Source: Ancylobacter novellus DSM 506
GTDB taxonomy: Bacteria; Pseudomonadota; Alphaproteobacteria; Rhizobiales; Xanthobacteraceae
Direction: 5' to 3'
Assembly: GCF_000092925.1 (NCBI RefSeq)
Contig: NC_014217.1
Location: forward strand, 2,604,001-2,668,000
Length of the DNA: 64,000 bases
A model generated the notes under the pieces. The model had not been told where the DNA came from. It saw only the letters and a program-made list of their open reading frames with translations, and made no database searches. The translations under genes were made by a program, and so were the position numbers. This document shows, piece after piece, positions 51,064 through 61,914 of the stretch (its first letter is position 1; each line of letters opens with the position of its first letter).

Positions 51064-51863
51064 GCCTTGCAGCCACGTCCGACGCGCCGCCCTCCGATCA
51101 GGGTACGGTCCGCTTCACCAAGGAAGGTGCCGTCGCCCGCCTCGTCTTCGACCGGCCGGCCGCCCGCAACGCCATGACCTGGCGCATGTATGAGGAACTG
51201 GCGGCCGCCTGCGCGGCCATTGCCGAGGACCGCTCGATCCGCGTCGCGGTGCTGCGCGGCGCCGGCGGCAAGGCCTTCGTCGCCGGCACCGACATAGAGC
51301 AGTTTCGGGCCTTCGGCTCGGGGGACGATGGCATCGCCTATGAGACGGCGGTCGAGCGCTATGTCGGCGCGCTGGAGACGCTGCCGGTCCCGACCATCGC
51401 GGTGGTGGAGGGCTGGGCGGTCGGCGGCGGCATGATGCTGGCCAATGCCTGCGATTTCCGCCTCGCCACGCCCGGCGCGCGCTTCGGCGTGCCGATCGCT
51501 CGCACGCTCGGCAACTGCCTCTCCGCCAATAATCTGCGCCGGCTGACCGCGACGCTCGGCGCACCGCTGGTGCGACGCATGCTGCTCTGCGCCGAGACGC
51601 CGCCGGCCGAGGAGATGCCGCCGAACTATGTCACCGTGGCGTCGCCGGAGGTCATCGACGCCGAGGTCGACGCGCTGTGTGCCCGCCTCGCCGCCAACGC
51701 GCCGATCACGCTGCGCGTCACCCGCGAGTTGCTGCGCCGCCTCGCCGAGGACCCGCAGGCGGCCGACGCGGATTTGTTGCGCGAGACCTATGGCAGCGCC
51801 GATTTCCGCGAAGGCGTGGAGGCGTTTCTGGCGAAGAGACCGCCGGTCTGGCGGGGGGAGTGA
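51060..51863 (+). CDS. Enoyl-CoA hydratase/isomerase family protein
   Basis: A 267-residue crotonase-fold enzyme. The oxyanion-hole block A-F-V-A-G-T-D-I-E-Q-F is near residue 72 and G-W-A-V-G-G-G-M-M-L-A-N-A-C-D-F-R-L near 120. The usual catalytic glutamates are hard to assign: the position after the N-A-C-D-F-R-L block reads A-R-F-G-V-P, typical of several crotonase subgroups including hydratases, isomerases and lyases. Its reaction presumably follows the upstream CoA-transferase. Confidence 0.88.
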   Translation: MSLAATSDAPPSDQGTVRFTKEGAVARLVFDRPAARNAMTWRMYEELAAACAAIAEDRSIRVAVLRGAGGKAFVAGTDIEQFRAFGSGDDGIAYETAVERYVGALETLPVPTIAVVEGWAVGGGMMLANACDFRLATPGARFGVPIARTLGNCLSANNLRRLTATLGAPLVRRMLLCAETPPAEEMPPNYVTVASPEVIDAEVDALCARLAANAPITLRVTRELLRRLAEDPQAADADLLRETYGSADFREGVEAFLAKRPPVWRGE

Positions 51864-51905
51864 TCCGCTCCGGAATCCTCCGGCTCAGCCGTCCCACAAT
51901 CAGAC

Positions 51906-51989
51906 CGTCATCCCCGGGCTTGGCCCGGGGATCCACGGCTACTTCAGGCGCCAAAGACGTGGATGGCCGGGACGAGCCCGGCCATGACG
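51906..51989. repeat. Palindromic intergenic repeat
   Basis: CGTCATCCCCGGGCTTGGCC at the left and GGGACGAGCCCGGCCATGAC at the right, same family as the phnJ element, between convergent hydratase and binding-protein genes. Confidence 0.85.
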
Positions 51990-52006
51990 TCCCACTGTCT
52001 TCGCAC

Positions 52007-52050
52007 CGTCATCCTGAGGTGCCCGGCCAATGGCCGGGCCTCGAAGGATG
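52007..52050. repeat. Second palindromic intergenic repeat, CGTCATCCTGAGG type
   Basis: A CGTCATCCTGAGGTGCCCGG arm, a central CCGGCCAATGGCCGG hairpin and a GGGCCTCGAAGGATG arm: another common Rhizobiales subtype, placed in tandem after the previous one. Confidence 0.75.
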
Positions 52051-52056
52051 CCCGCC

Positions 52057-53070
52057 TCACCGGATCGGCGGGGCGTACTGGATGCCGCCGGCGCTCCAGA
52101 GCTGGTTGATGCCGCGCGGGATGCCGAGCTTCGACTGCGCACCGATGTTACGCTCGAACACCTCGCCGTAATTGCCGACATTCTTGACGATGCGCACCGC
52201 CCAGTCCTTGGTCAGGCCGAGCTGCTCGCCATAGCTGCCGTCGGTGCCGACGAAGCGCTGCACGTCCGGCTTCTGCGACTTCAGCGCCTGGTCGAGCGTC
52301 GCCTGGCTGATGCCGAGCTCTTCGGCGTTCAACAGGGCGTAGAAGCTCCACTTGACCGCGTTCAGCCACGCATCGTCGCCCTGCCGCACCACCGGGCCGA
52401 GCGGCTCCTTGGAGATCACGTCGGGCAGCACGATGTAGTCGGCCGGCTTGGCGAGGCGCAACCGCAGCGCATAGAGCTGCGACACGTCGGTGGTGAGGAC
52501 GTCGCATTTGCCCTCGTCATACGCCTTGACGACTTCATCCACGGTCGGCAGCTCGATCAGCTCGAGCGCCATGTTGTTCTGCTTGAAGAAGTCCTTCGCG
52601 TTGCCGACGCTGGTAGTGCCGCTCTGGGTGCAGACCTTGGACTTGTCGAGCTCCAGCGCGGTGTCGACTTTCTTCGCCACCGGGACCAGGAAGCCCTGGC
52701 CGTCATAATAGGAGACGGCCGCGAACAGCAGCTTGAGGTCGGCCTCGCGCTGCATGGTCCAGGTCGAGTTGCGCGAGAGCAGGTCGATCTCGCCCTTCTG
52801 CAGCGCCGGGAAGCGCGCATCGGCCGAGAGCGGGACATATTCGACCTTGGAGGCGTCGTCGAAGATCGCCGACGCCACGGCGCGGCAGAGATCGACGTCG
52901 AAGCCCGACCACTGGCCCTTGTCGTCCTTGGCCGAGAAGCCGGCAAGGCCCTGGCTGACGCCGCATTTCAGCGTGCCGCGAGCCTTCACGTCGGCGAGCG
53001 TATCGGCATGGCCGAGGCCGGCCGTCATGACGATGCCGGCCGCGGCCAGCGCAAATGCGATTCTGTTCAT
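52057..53070 (-). CDS. Amino-acid ABC transporter substrate-binding protein (AapJ/GltI-like)
   Basis: A 337-residue periplasmic type II solute receptor with a signal peptide (residues 1-22, G-H-A-D cleavage region). Family signs are K-C-G-V-S, W-S-G-F-D-V-D-L-C-R-A-V-A, I-D-L-L-S-R-N-S-T-W-T and C-T-Q-S-G-T-T, typical of the general L-amino-acid receptor AapJ. No permease or ATPase gene adjoins it, so it must work with a transporter encoded elsewhere or be an orphan receptor. Confidence 0.9.
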   Translation of the reverse strand: MNRIAFALAAAGIVMTAGLGHADTLADVKARGTLKCGVSQGLAGFSAKDDKGQWSGFDVDLCRAVASAIFDDASKVEYVPLSADARFPALQKGEIDLLSRNSTWTMQREADLKLLFAAVSYYDGQGFLVPVAKKVDTALELDKSKVCTQSGTTSVGNAKDFFKQNNMALELIELPTVDEVVKAYDEGKCDVLTTDVSQLYALRLRLAKPADYIVLPDVISKEPLGPVVRQGDDAWLNAVKWSFYALLNAEELGISQATLDQALKSQKPDVQRFVGTDGSYGEQLGLTKDWAVRIVKNVGNYGEVFERNIGAQSKLGIPRGINQLWSAGGIQYAPPIR

Positions 53071-53119
53071 GTTTCCCTCAGATCGATCGATGTCGCCCGG
53101 ACACGCAGAACCCTGAGGC

Positions 53120-53752
53120 TCAGAGCTCCGGCGCCTGACGGATGACGACCTTGGTGCCGACCGGCACGCGGTTGAAGAGATCCTGCACGTCCGGATTGAT
53201 CAGGCGGAAGCAGCCCGAGGAGACGGCCATGCCGATGGTGTCGGGCATGTTCGTGCCATGGATGCGGTAGACCGTGGAGCCGAGATAGAGCGCGGCGGCG
53301 CCCATCGGGTTGCCCGGACCGCCCGCCATCCAGCGCGGCAGATAGGGCTGGCGCTGGATCATTTCCGGCGGCGGCGTCCAGTCCGGCCACTCGGCCTTGC
53401 GGCTCACCTTCTGCAGGCCCGACCACTGGAAGCCGTCGCGCCCGACGCCGATGCCGTAGCGCAGCGCCCGGTTGTCGCCCTGCACGAAATAGAGGAAGCG
53501 CTCATTGGTGTGGATGATGATGGTGCCCGGCGCCTCGTTGGTGCGGAAATACACCGGCTGGCGGCGGAACGCCGGATCGAGCTGCTCCTCCTCGGCGGAG
53601 GGCACGTAGCCGGGCTTCTCCGGCACGTCGACGATCTTGTTGCCCAGCGTCGCCGGCGGCCGCACCTGGGCGTCGGCGGTGGAAAAGGACAGGGCGGCAA
53701 AGACCGTCACACTCGCAGCGGCCAGCGCTGCTCCCGTCATGCGAAGACGCAT
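53120..53752 (-). CDS. L,D-transpeptidase (YkuD domain)
   Basis: A 210-residue exported peptidoglycan cross-linking enzyme with a signal peptide (residues 1-29) and a YkuD domain (about 75-208). The catalytic Cys181 is in S-S-G-C-F-R-L and His165 in Y-R-I-H-G-T; the usual S-H-G-C histidine is replaced by serine, a variant seen in alphaproteobacterial members. It makes 3-3 cross-links or attaches proteins to the wall. It precedes the binding-protein gene on the same strand by 49 bases, with no obvious functional link. Confidence 0.9.
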   Translation of the reverse strand: MRLRMTGAALAAASVTVFAALSFSTADAQVRPPATLGNKIVDVPEKPGYVPSAEEEQLDPAFRRQPVYFRTNEAPGTIIIHTNERFLYFVQGDNRALRYGIGVGRDGFQWSGLQKVSRKAEWPDWTPPPEMIQRQPYLPRWMAGGPGNPMGAAALYLGSTVYRIHGTNMPDTIGMAVSSGCFRLINPDVQDLFNRVPVGTKVVIRQAPEL

Positions 53753-53872
53753 TCGTACTCCCCCTTGGATGGCTGCGGCGGGCCTGGGCTGGCCGGCACC
53801 GAGTCACGGGTCGCTCCCGACTGCCGATCGAACGGGGGAAATGCCACCAAGTCAATCACAGGAAGATGAAAT

Positions 53873-53899
53873 CTGCGCCGGTGCCGATCACCGGCGCAG
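53873..53899 (-). terminator. Terminator of the xylB-xylA operon
   Basis: CTGCGCCGGTG (53873-53883) pairs perfectly with CACCGGCGCAG (53889-53899). Read leftward, ATTTCATCTTCC follows. Placed nine bases after the xylA stop. Confidence 0.7.
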
Positions 53900-53907
53900 A
53901 ATGAAGG

Positions 53908-55227
53908 TTAGCGCAGATAGCTGCCGACCAGCGCCTCGAAGCGCTCCTGCCGGCCCGAGCGGGGCTGCGGATCGAGGCGCTGCGCCTCGACGCGGGCGGC
54001 GATGGCTTCGAGCGAAGCGCCCGGCGCCAGCATGGCCTTGTTCTCCGACTCGTCCCAGCGGGCGTAGCGGGCGTCGACCGCCTTGCGCAGCGCGCCGTCC
54101 TCGAACATGTCGGCGGCGATCAGCAGCGCTCGCGCACACACGTCGATAGCCGCGGCATGGGCGAGGACAAGGTCCTCCGGCTCGATCGACTGGCGACGGA
54201 TCTTGGCGTCGAAATTGGTGCCGCCTGTGGTGTAGCCGCCGGCTTTAAGGATCTCGTAGAAGGCGAGCGCGGTGTCCTCGACATTGGTCGGGAACTGATC
54301 GGTGTCCCAGCCGGACTGCGCATCGCCCTTGTTCATGTCGATCGAGCCGAAGATGCCGAGCGCCGCCGCCATGGCGATCTCATGCTCGAAGCTGTGGCCG
54401 GCGAGCGTGGCGTGGTTGGCCTCGATGTTGACCTTCACTTCCTTCTCGAGGCCCGCGCGGCAGAGCAGCCCGTACACCGTGCCGACGTCGAAGTCGTACT
54501 GGTGCTTGGTCGGCTCCTGCGGCTTCGGCTCGATCAGGATCGTGCCCTTGAAGCCGATCTTGTATTTGTGCTCGACAACGAGGTTGAGGAAGCGGCCCAT
54601 CTGGTCGAGCTCGCGCGGCAGCGAGGTGTTGAGCAGCGTCTCATAGCCCTCGCGCCCGCCCCACAGCACGTAGTTCTCGCCGCCGAGCTCATGCGTGACC
54701 TCCAGCACGTTCTTCACCTGCGCGGCGGCATAGGCGAACACCTCCGGATCGGGATTGGTGGCGGCGCCGGCCATGAAGCGGCGGTTGGAGAACAGGTTCG
54801 CCGTGCCCCAGAGCAGCCTGACCTTCTCGGTCTCCATCTTCTTCGCGAAGACGTCGGCGATGGCGCGCACATTCGCGTTCGATTCCTTCAGCGACCTGCC
54901 CTCGGGGGCGATGTCGCGGTCGTGGAAGGCGAAGAACGGCACGTCGAGGACACGGAACAGCTCGAAGGCGACCTCCGCCTTGGCCCGCGCCAGCTCCATC
55001 TCGTCGCTGCCGTGCATCCATGGGCGCAGGAAGGTCTCGCCACCGAACGGATCGCCGCCCGGCCAGGTGAAGCTGTGCCAATAGGCGACGGCGAAGCGCA
55101 GATGGTCCTCCATGCGCTTGCCGAGCACGACGCGGTTCTTGTCGTACCAGCGGTAGACGAAGGTGTCCCGGCTGGTCGGGCCGGCATATTTCAGCGGCGC
55201 GACCTCGGGAAAGAAGCGGGCGTTCAT
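53908..55227 (-). CDS. xylA: Xylose isomerase
   Basis: A 439-residue class II xylose isomerase converting D-xylose to D-xylulose in the cytosol. The catalytic histidine is in F-F-A-F-H-D-R-D (His102), with [13 protein letters not shown] (about 272-284) and G-S-I-D-M-N-K-G-D (about 303) providing metal ligands and [13 protein letters not shown] the glutamate and lysine. It overlaps the xylB stop (ATGA), so it is cotranscribed and coupled. Confidence 0.97.
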   Translation of the reverse strand: MNARFFPEVAPLKYAGPTSRDTFVYRWYDKNRVVLGKRMEDHLRFAVAYWHSFTWPGGDPFGGETFLRPWMHGSDEMELARAKAEVAFELFRVLDVPFFAFHDRDIAPEGRSLKESNANVRAIADVFAKKMETEKVRLLWGTANLFSNRRFMAGAATNPDPEVFAYAAAQVKNVLEVTHELGGENYVLWGGREGYETLLNTSLPRELDQMGRFLNLVVEHKYKIGFKGTILIEPKPQEPTKHQYDFDVGTVYGLLCRAGLEKEVKVNIEANHATLAGHSFEHEIAMAAALGIFGSIDMNKGDAQSGWDTDQFPTNVEDTALAFYEILKAGGYTTGGTNFDAKIRRQSIEPEDLVLAHAAAIDVCARALLIAADMFEDGALRKAVDARYARWDESENKAMLAPGASLEAIAARVEAQRLDPQPRSGRQERFEALVGSYLR

Positions 55228-56681
55228 GGGGTCACTCCCTTGAGGGCGGGGTACAGCGCCCGGTAGAGCGCGTGCCGTTCCGCATAGGCGGCTTGAAGGA
55301 TGGGATCGGGCGCGATGGTCTCGATGCGCCGCGGCGGCAGGCAGATCGCCGCCGGGCTCTCGCCGGTCGCGGCCATACGGGCGAGCCGCGCGGCGCCGAA
55401 CGCCCCGCCCCGCTCACCGTCCTCGACGCGGTGGAGCGGCAGGCCGAGCACACTCGCCAGCACCGCGATCCAGAAGCGCGAGCGCGAGCCGCCGCCGATC
55501 ACGTCGGCCTCGGTCAGCTTGGTGCCGGCGGCGGCGAGCGCGTCGAGGCAATCCTTGAAGGCGAAGGCGACGCCCTCCAGCACCGCCTGCGTCATCGCCT
55601 CGCGTGAGGCGTCGTGGTCGAGGCCGATGAAGGCGGCGCGGATCGCCGTGTCGTTGTGCGGCGTGCGCTCGCCGGAAAGGTACGGCAGGAAGATCGACCG
55701 CGAGGGCGCGTCCGGCGCCTCGCCGAGCGGCGCCAGCAACTCGCCCGGCGCCACCTTGGTCGCGCCCGACCACCAGCCGAGCGCCGAGGCGGCGGAAAGG
55801 ATCACTCCCATCTGGTGCCAGGTCGCGGGGATGGCGTGGCAGAAGGCGTGCACGCTGGAGCGCGGATTCGGCGCGTAGCGGTCGGTCGTCGCCCACAGGA
55901 CGCCGGAGGTGCCGAGCGAGACGAAGGCATCGTTGGCGTGGATGGCGCCGAGGCCGATGGCGCCGGCGGCATTATCACCCGCCCCGCCGGCCAGCACCGG
56001 AGGCGTCGCCATGCCCCAGCGCGCGGCGAGGTCGGACGTGATCTTGCCCGCCGCCGCACTGCCCTCGACGAGGCGCGGCATGAAGGAGCGGTCCATATAG
56101 GTCGCCGCCAGCGCCGCGTCCGACCAGTCGCGCTTGCCTACATCGAGCCAGAGCGTGCCGGAGGCGTCCGACATCTCCTCGACCATCTCGCCGGTGAGGC
56201 GATAGCCGACATAGGCCTTGGGCAGCAGCACCTTGGCCGTGCGGGCGAAGATGTCCGGCTCGTGCTTGCGCACCCATAAAAGCTTCGGCGCGGTGAAGCC
56301 GGGGAAGGCGAGATTGCCTGCGACCGCGTGCAGGTCGGGGAAGCGCTCCTCCAACTCGCGGCACTCGGCGGAGGCGCGGCCGTCATTCCACAGGATGGCG
56401 GGGCGCAGCACGTCGCCATTTTTGTCTAAAAGCACGGCGCCGTGCATCTGGCCGGACAGGCCGACGCCGCGCACGGCCGCGAGCGCCTGCGGGTTCTCGG
56501 CCTTCAGCCGGTCGATGCTGGCGAGTGTCGCCTCCCACCATTCCTCCGGGCTCTGCTCGCTGAAGCCCGGCTGCGGGCGCGAGATCGCCAGCGGCGTCTC
56601 CGCCGTCGCGATGACGGTCTGTGCGTCGTCGACCAGCACCGCCTTGATGGCGGAGGTCCCGATGTCGAGGCCGAGAAACAT
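55224..56681 (-). CDS. xylB: Xylulokinase
   Basis: A 485-residue FGGY kinase phosphorylating D-xylulose. The ATP-binding N-terminus [13 protein letters not shown], the catalytic W-N-D-G-R motif and the FGGY signature around [12 protein letters not shown] (about 233) and [11 protein letters not shown] (about 409) are all present. First gene of the leftward xylBA unit; the LacI regulator lies 35 bases upstream in the same direction, so all three may be one transcript. Confidence 0.95.
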   Translation of the reverse strand: MFLGLDIGTSAIKAVLVDDAQTVIATAETPLAISRPQPGFSEQSPEEWWEATLASIDRLKAENPQALAAVRGVGLSGQMHGAVLLDKNGDVLRPAILWNDGRASAECRELEERFPDLHAVAGNLAFPGFTAPKLLWVRKHEPDIFARTAKVLLPKAYVGYRLTGEMVEEMSDASGTLWLDVGKRDWSDAALAATYMDRSFMPRLVEGSAAAGKITSDLAARWGMATPPVLAGGAGDNAAGAIGLGAIHANDAFVSLGTSGVLWATTDRYAPNPRSSVHAFCHAIPATWHQMGVILSAASALGWWSGATKVAPGELLAPLGEAPDAPSRSIFLPYLSGERTPHNDTAIRAAFIGLDHDASREAMTQAVLEGVAFAFKDCLDALAAAGTKLTEADVIGGGSRSRFWIAVLASVLGLPLHRVEDGERGGAFGAARLARMAATGESPAAICLPPRRIETIAPDPILQAAYAERHALYRALYPALKGVTP

Positions 56682-56716
56682 GCCTCACGCCCTTTCGGCA
56701 CGGTTGGAGGGGAAAG

Positions 56717-57754
56717 TCACGGCAGGTTGTCCCGCACGAAGATGTCGATGCGGATGCGCTCCTGCTCGTTCAGCAGCGGCTCGCCGGCGCAATGCGCCAG
56801 CAGCACCCGGGCGGCCGAGCGCGACTGGTGGCCGGGGTCCTGGTTGATCACCGCGTCCATCACCCCGCGCAGCAGGAAGCGCCGCGTGTCGTCGGTAAGG
56901 TCGTGGCCGATGAAGATGAGGTCGGAGGCGCGATTGGCGGCGGAGATCGCCGCCGCGATGCCGCGATTGCCGGCGCCGACATTGTAGAGGCCGACGAGGT
57001 CCGGCACCTCGCGCAGCATCTGCGAGACGATGGCCTCGGTGCGCTCGTCCTCGTCGAGACTCTCGCGCGCCGGCAGCGCCTTCAGCGCCGGATATTCGCC
57101 CGCCAGCACCTGCGTGAAGCCAAACTGGCGCTCGGCATGGTCGCGTAGCGCTGGTGTGCCGACGATGAGCCCGATCGTGCCGCGCCGTCCGCCGGCGAAG
57201 CGGCCGAGCAGCGTCGCGGCGGTGCGACCGGCCGCGATGTTGTCGATGCCGACATAGTGCAGCCGGTGCGAGGACGGCACGTCGGAGACCAGCGTGACGA
57301 CGGCGATGCCGGCGGCGGTGAGGTCGTCGATCGCCGCCCGCACGGTCGGGTGGTCGAGCGCGACCACCGCGACGCCGTCATAATGGCCGATCAGCCCCTC
57401 CAACGCCGTGGCCAAGGTCTCGGGCTCGAACACGTCGACGCGCAGCGTATCGATATAGGCGTTGTTGGTCGCGAGCCACGCCGCGGTGTTGGCCACCTGC
57501 TCGGCGAGCGTGCGCATGAAGACGTTGGCGCCGACCGGCAGGACGAAGCAGAAGCGGTAGGTCGAACCGCGCGCGAGCCGCGCCGCGGCGAGGTTGGGGC
57601 GATAGCCCAGGCGCGCCACGGCGTCCTTCACCCGCTCGACCGTAGCTCCGCGCACCCCCGTGCGGCCGTTGAGCACGCGGTCGGCGGTCGCCAGCGACAC
57701 GCCGGCCTCGCGGGCCACGTCTTGCAGGGTTATGCGCGAAACATCTCTGGACAT
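56717..57754 (-). CDS. xylR: LacI family regulator of the xylose locus
   Basis: A 345-residue LacI/GalR regulator. The N-terminal HTH (L-Q-D-V-A-R-E-A-G-V-S-L-A-T-A-D-R-V-L-N) is followed by the hinge and a periplasmic-binding-like effector domain. It lies between xylB and the divergent xylF, so it is the probable repressor of the whole xylose locus, with D-xylose or a metabolite as inducer. The name xylR is by context; it is not the AraC-type XylR of E. coli. Confidence 0.85.
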   Translation of the reverse strand: MSRDVSRITLQDVAREAGVSLATADRVLNGRTGVRGATVERVKDAVARLGYRPNLAAARLARGSTYRFCFVLPVGANVFMRTLAEQVANTAAWLATNNAYIDTLRVDVFEPETLATALEGLIGHYDGVAVVALDHPTVRAAIDDLTAAGIAVVTLVSDVPSSHRLHYVGIDNIAAGRTAATLLGRFAGGRRGTIGLIVGTPALRDHAERQFGFTQVLAGEYPALKALPARESLDEDERTEAIVSQMLREVPDLVGLYNVGAGNRGIAAAISAANRASDLIFIGHDLTDDTRRFLLRGVMDAVINQDPGHQSRSAARVLLAHCAGEPLLNEQERIRIDIFVRDNLP

Positions 57755-57775
57755 GCGGCAAGGATGCCCTCAAAA

Positions 57776-57812
57776 TCTGAGGTACGCAACTCATCGTCTG
57801 AGGTAATCAACT
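57776..57812. promoter_or_regulatory. Two 21-base-spaced direct repeats upstream of the xyl regulator
   Basis: TCTGAGGTACGCAACT (57776-57791) and TCTGAGGTAATCAACT (57797-57812) match at 14 of 16 positions and start 21 bases apart, two DNA turns, so protein bound at both would lie on the same face. They sit just upstream of the LacI gene in the divergent interval to xylF. Confidence 0.5.
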
Positions 57813-58045
57813 AGACCAAATATCGAGGGCGCCGAGCCTCACGATTTGTTACCTTGACCGCAGTCACCCGGATTGGCGAGGTGTCTGAAGGTATGTCGGC
57901 CCGTTGCGGTCGATCAACAATTTGACGAATCTCGAATCTCTATGAGGTCCGAACGTCAGGAAAGGATCGAGGCACGCACCTCTGATTGCAGAGACGGCGA
58001 AGCCCGACAGCCCCGACATATCGCACCCATTTTTGGGAGGAACGT

Positions 58046-59086
58046 ATGAAGCTGAAACTGATGATCACCGCCGCCGCCTTCGCCACCATGGTGGCGACGG
58101 GCGCGGCCCGCGCCGCCGAGCCCGTGGTCGGCGTGAGCTGGTCCAACTTCCAGGAAGAGCGCTGGAAGACCGACGAGGCTGCGATCAAGAAGGCGCTCGC
58201 CGCCGCCGGCGCCAAGTACATCTCCGCCGACGCCCAGTCGTCGGCCGCCAAGCAGCTCTCCGACGTCGAGGCGCTGATCGCGCAGGGCGCCAACGCCCTC
58301 ATCATCCTGGCGCAGGATTCCGACGCCATCGCCCCCGCCATCGCCAAGGCCGAGGCCGAGGGCATCCCGGTGGTCGGCTATGACCGCCTGATCGAGATCC
58401 CCTACGCCTACTACATCACCTTCGACAACAAGGAGGTCGGCCGCATGCAGGCGGCCGAGGTGCAGAAGCTGGCGCCGAAGGGCAACTACCTCTTCATCAA
58501 GGGCTCGTCGGCCGATCCGAATGCCGACTTCCTGTTCTCCGGCCAGATGGAAGTGCTCAAGCCCGCCATCGACAAGGGCGACATCAAGAATGTCGGTGAG
58601 GCCTATACCGACAGCTGGCTACCCGCCAACGCCCAGAAGAACACCGAGCAGTTCCTGACCGCCGCCAACAACAAGGTCGACGCCGTCGTCGCCTCCAATG
58701 ACGGCACGGCCGGCGGCGCCGTCGCCGCCCTCGCCGCGCAGGGCCTCGCGGGCTCGGTGCCGGTGTCCGGCCAGGACGCCGACTTCGCCGCGCTGAACCG
58801 CATCGCGCTCGGCACCCAGACCGTGTCTGTGTGGAAGGACTCCCGCGAGCTCGGCAAGCGCGCCGCGGAGATCGCCCTCCAGCTCGCCAAGGGCGCCGAC
58901 CCCAAGTCGGTCGAGGGCACGACCACCTTCTCGGGCGGCCCGAAGAAGGTGTCGATGAACTCCACTTTCCTGAAGCCGGTTCCGATCACCAAGGATAATC
59001 TCGACGTGATCATCGAGGCTGGCTGGGTGCCGAAGGCGACCGTCTGCCAGGGCGTGAAGCCGGGCACCGTCAAGGCCTGCGACTGA
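58046..59086 (+). CDS. xylF: D-xylose ABC transporter substrate-binding protein
   Basis: A 346-residue periplasmic sugar receptor with a signal peptide (residues 1-24, A-A-R-A-A). Type I family features: [32 protein letters not shown] and V-V-G-Y-D-R-L-I (about 112), as in XylF. The ATG at 58046 has GGGAGG at ideal spacing. First gene of the transporter operon divergent from the regulator; two stable hairpins separate it from xylH. Confidence 0.95.
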   Translation: MKLKLMITAAAFATMVATGAARAAEPVVGVSWSNFQEERWKTDEAAIKKALAAAGAKYISADAQSSAAKQLSDVEALIAQGANALIILAQDSDAIAPAIAKAEAEGIPVVGYDRLIEIPYAYYITFDNKEVGRMQAAEVQKLAPKGNYLFIKGSSADPNADFLFSGQMEVLKPAIDKGDIKNVGEAYTDSWLPANAQKNTEQFLTAANNKVDAVVASNDGTAGGAVAALAAQGLAGSVPVSGQDADFAALNRIALGTQTVSVWKDSRELGKRAAEIALQLAKGADPKSVEGTTTFSGGPKKVSMNSTFLKPVPITKDNLDVIIEAGWVPKATVCQGVKPGTVKACD

Positions 59087-59098
59087 GCAAGGCCAATC

Positions 59099-59157
59099 GC
59101 GGCGGGGACCAACCCCGCCGCTCGCCCACCGGGGCGCCCGCGCGGGGTCGCGCGGGC
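59099..59157 (+). promoter_or_regulatory. Tandem intercistronic hairpins between xylF and xylH
   Basis: GCGGCGGGG/CCCCGCCGC (59099-59121, 9-base perfect stem) and GCCCGCGC/GCGCGGGC (59136-59157, 8-base perfect stem) follow each other after the xylF stop, with no T-run. They probably stabilise the xylF message end or reduce read-through so that receptor exceeds permease. Confidence 0.65.
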
Positions 59158-59172
59158 AGCAGGAGGATGCCC

Positions 59173-60501
<1,329 letters not shown>

Positions 60502-60512
60502 GAGGTGACACC

Positions 60513-61346
60513 ATGACTGACACCATCACCGCCACCACTGCCGCCACCTCACTGCCGCCCGGCGCCTCGCAGGTCGCCGGCACCCCGCTGGTGGAGATGC
60601 GTGACATCTGCATCGCTTTCGGCGGCATCCACGCCGTCGACCATGTCACCGTCGACCTGATGCCAGGCGAGGTCGTCGCCCTGCTCGGCCACAACGGCGC
60701 GGGCAAGTCGACGCTGATCAAGATCCTCGCCGGCGCCTACAAGGCCGACACCGGCGAGGTCCGCATCAATGGCGAGGCCGCCAGCATCGCCAATCCGCGC
60801 GATGCCAAGCGCTACGGCATCGAGACGATCTACCAGACGCTGGCGCTCGCCGATAACGTGGACGCCGCCGCCAATTTGTTCCTCGGCCGCGAGATCATGA
60901 CGCCGTGGGGCACGCTCGACGACGTCGCCATGGAAGCGGCCACCCGCGAGGTGATGGGCCGGCTCAACCCGAACTTCCGCAAGTTCAAGGAGCCGGTGCG
61001 CGGCCTCTCTGGCGGTCAGCGCCAGTCGGTCGCTATCGCCCGCGCCATCCACTTCAACGCCAAGATCCTGATCATGGACGAGCCCACCGCGGCGCTCGGC
61101 CCGCAGGAGACGGCGCAGGTGGCCGAGCTGATCAAGCAGCTGAAAGCTGAAGGCATCGGCATCTTCCTCATTAGCCACGACATCCACGACGTGTTCGACC
61201 TCGCGGACCGGGTGAGCGTGATGAAGAACGGCAAGCTGGTCGGCACCGCGCGCACCTCCGACGTCACCCAGGACGAGGTGCTCGGCATGATCATCCTCGG
61301 CAAGGTGCCCCCCGGCGCCATGCCCGGCCCGGGCGCGTCGCACTGA
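60513..61346 (+). CDS. xylG: Sugar ABC transporter ATP-binding protein, single-domain XylG
   Basis: A 277-residue ATPase. Walker [10 protein letters not shown] (59-67), Q-loop in I-Y-Q-T-L-A-L, signature L-S-G-G-Q-R-Q (about 167) and Walker [14 protein letters not shown]. coli XylG has two ATPase halves and about 510 residues; this is one half, as in FrcA-type transporters, and must act as a homodimer. A 24-residue N-terminal extension precedes the ABC fold. Last gene of xylFHG. Confidence 0.92.
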   Translation: MTDTITATTAATSLPPGASQVAGTPLVEMRDICIAFGGIHAVDHVTVDLMPGEVVALLGHNGAGKSTLIKILAGAYKADTGEVRINGEAASIANPRDAKRYGIETIYQTLALADNVDAAANLFLGREIMTPWGTLDDVAMEAATREVMGRLNPNFRKFKEPVRGLSGGQRQSVAIARAIHFNAKILIMDEPTAALGPQETAQVAELIKQLKAEGIGIFLISHDIHDVFDLADRVSVMKNGKLVGTARTSDVTQDEVLGMIILGKVPPGAMPGPGASH

Positions 61347-61432
61347 GGGGAGCGGGCACGGCCAGCGTCGCCGTGCCGCTGTTCCGCGACGCCCTCGTCC
61401 GTGCTAGATCGCGGGTGAGGAGTTCTTTCCCG

Positions 61433-61825
61433 ATGACGCCCGAGGACCGGCCGAAAGCCACGCTGCGCAGGATGGGGATGGCTCTCGCCGTCGCCTATGT
61501 GCTCGTGCTGCAGGCGCTGCTCGGCGGCCTCGCGACCGGCGCCCATGCAGCAAACGGCGTCGCCGTCGACGCCTTCGGCCAGGTGCTGTGTCTCGGCACG
61601 CATGGTGCCCCCTCCGCCCCGGCCGATCCCGCTCATCACACGCCGGACTGCTGCACCACCGGCTGCCAGGTCTCGCTCGGTGCCGGCCTGCCGCCGCCGG
61701 CATCGGCCAGCCTCGCCCGGCCCTTCGCACCCGCCCTCGTCAACGCTCCGCTGCCGCGCGATGCCGTCGTCGCCTGTGGCGTGGAACGTTCGCCCCGCCT
61801 CGCGCGCGCACCTCCCCTCGCCTGA
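61433..61825 (+). CDS. DUF2946-like membrane-anchored cysteine-rich protein
   Basis: A 130-residue protein with an N-terminal membrane/signal segment (about residues 17-38) and a Cys/His cluster (C-L-G-T-H-G then [11 protein letters not shown], about 53-78) typical of DUF2946. Such proteins sit in metal-handling loci, often with PCu(A)C chaperones, as here. Copper or zinc binding by the cluster is likely but unproven. The ATG at 61433 has an AGGAG-like site upstream. Confidence 0.78.
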   Translation: MTPEDRPKATLRRMGMALAVAYVLVLQALLGGLATGAHAANGVAVDAFGQVLCLGTHGAPSAPADPAHHTPDCCTTGCQVSLGAGLPPPASASLARPFAPALVNAPLPRDAVVACGVERSPRLARAPPLA

Positions 61826-61914
61826 CGCAATGCCTGCACCGCGGGCGCCTCCACACGTCAGTCGAATCCGCCGGCCGCGCCAGAGAGGCGCCCGCCGGCA
61901 TCGGGAGTACCATC

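Noticed and set aside
55224..56681. xylB as glycerol kinase or another FGGY sugar kinase
   Set aside because: The ATGA overlap with xylose isomerase and the adjacent xylFHG transporter make xylulokinase far more likely.
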